Part shown: piece by piece, positions 63,544 through 64,000 of the stretch
Layout of the letters: every line of letters starts with the position of its first letter
Position numbering within the stretch: position 1 is the first letter of the stretch
NCBI GenBank assembly: GCA_964453205.1
Contig: CAYVRC010000001.1
Coordinates: forward strand, 1 to 64,000
Origin: Crateriforma sp964453205
Lineage (GTDB): Bacteria > Planctomycetota > Planctomycetia > Pirellulales > Pirellulaceae
Length of the DNA: 64,000 nucleotides
Direction: 5' to 3'
The notes under the pieces: model-generated
Seen by the model: only the letters and a program-made list of their open reading frames with translations
Database searches by the model: none
Told to the model about the DNA's origin: nothing
Made by a program: the position numbers and the translations under genes

Positions 63544-64000
63544 GGCTGATCGCGTTTATGATCTCCGGTGGTGGTGTCTCTGCGGGAACCGTTGTCATTT
63601 CGTCCCAACCGCAAAAACCGGGATCCAGCGGGCCTCCGCATGAATCCAATGCAAGTCTCGCCAGACGACGGGCCTTCGAATTCGGCTCGGCCCAACAACA
63701 TGGTCCGTTTTTTTCGAACACCATCGACGTCAACTTTCCGCGAATCGGTTCGCTACAGCAATCTCCGCACCCGGCATCACAACCGACAGTCGAGCGAACG
63801 ATCGCTTCGACCGCCGCGACTCGGACATCCGCGGATGAATCATCTAAAGCGGCCAATAACCCCTCCTCGATGAGAGGTTCGCCGACACAACCTTCGGATG
63901 CCAACACCGCGATCGCCTTGATCTTTGCCGCCTTGGCCGCTTTCGCATGATGGACCTTATGGGCTGCGGCGATCGTGGGCGAGAGCGATCCTGCGTTGGC
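63536..64000 (-). CDS. HEAT-repeat protein, C-terminal part
   Basis: The open frame enters from the right edge and continues for 154 codons; a GTG at 63907 is internal and not the true start. The repeat pattern (AAKAAKIKAIAVLASEGCVG; LIEEGLLAALDDSSADVRVAAV) is typical of Ala-rich HEAT repeats in planctomycetes. A Cys-rich segment (CDAGCGDCC) and a conserved-looking C-terminal region (RRLARLALDSCGGPL) follow. HEAT repeats serve as protein-binding scaffolds; the role is unknown. The N-terminal part lies outside the window. Confidence 0.82.
   Translation of the reverse strand, partial: ANAGSLSPTIAAAHKVHHAKAAKAAKIKAIAVLASEGCVGEPLIEEGLLAALDDSSADVRVAAVEAIVRSTVGCDAGCGDCCSEPIRGKLTSMVFEKNGPCCWAEPNSKARRLARLALDSCGGPLDPGFCGWDEMTTVPAETPPPEIINAISHD

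Noticed and set aside
1..64000. CRISPR arrays, tRNA or rRNA genes, prophage
   Set aside because: No regularly spaced repeats, cloverleaf-like segments, rRNA core sequences or phage structural genes were found by eye.

Overview
The window reads as chromosomal DNA of a marine-type planctomycete of the Pirellulaceae (Rhodopirellula-like). The basis is the gene content: four formylglycine sulfatases and a GH10 xylanase, several ECF sigma factors paired with FecR-like or Ser/Thr kinase partners, a PhoPQ-related hydrolase, many lipoprotein or signal-peptide proteins, and G+C-rich genes with long antisense shadow frames. This placement is an inference, because no rRNA or marker gene is present. No tRNA, rRNA, CRISPR array or intact transposon was recognised.

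Layout. 1-442: start of an S49 (SppA-like) lipoprotein protease that runs off the left edge. 555-15317: a biosynthetic locus with an FtsX-type ABC permease, a one-module fully reducing type I PKS (KS-AT-DH-ER-KR-ACP), a one-module NRPS (C-A-PCP-TE) coupled by a 4-nt overlap, a convergent LolD/MacB-type ABC ATPase, an exported protein of unknown function and a SAM methyltransferase. 15438-21966 (minus): an ECF sigma factor, a FecR-like protein, a membrane fusion protein and an RND pump, probably one transcription unit. 22436-26725: two sulfatases with a LysR regulator between them. 26737-31180: a VTT-domain membrane protein with a small partner, then an overlapping three-gene unit (P-loop ATPase, membrane arrestin/Spo0M-like protein, PhoPQ-related hydrolase). 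31201-37497 (minus): MacA-, MacB- and TolC-like genes with no ATPase among them. 38033-39854: a membrane Ser/Thr kinase followed by a broken sigma factor. 40795-45552: two sulfatases and a secreted xylanase. 45713-51363: a second RND pump with its fusion protein and a zinc alcohol dehydrogenase. 51370-55205: a DUF819 membrane protein, a serine beta-lactamase-like hydrolase and an FG-GAP repeat protein. 55348-57548: an ECF sigma factor and a kinase-TPR gene destroyed by an internal deletion. 57687-63373: a membrane thioredoxin and a very large membrane protein with a caspase-like N-terminus and a von Willebrand A domain. 63346-64000: a transposase remnant and the end of a HEAT-repeat protein that runs off the right edge.

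Working together. The PKS-NRPS could make a reduced polyketide joined to one amino acid, released by the thioesterase and possibly methylated; the flanking ABC parts and the adjacent RND pump are candidate exporters. The sulfatases and xylanase fit degradation of sulfated algal or plant-type polysaccharides. Two sigma-kinase loci each keep only one intact partner. The most unusual single gene is the caspase-like/vWA protein at 58769-63373. The strongest candidate for an undescribed pathway is the PKS-NRPS locus.
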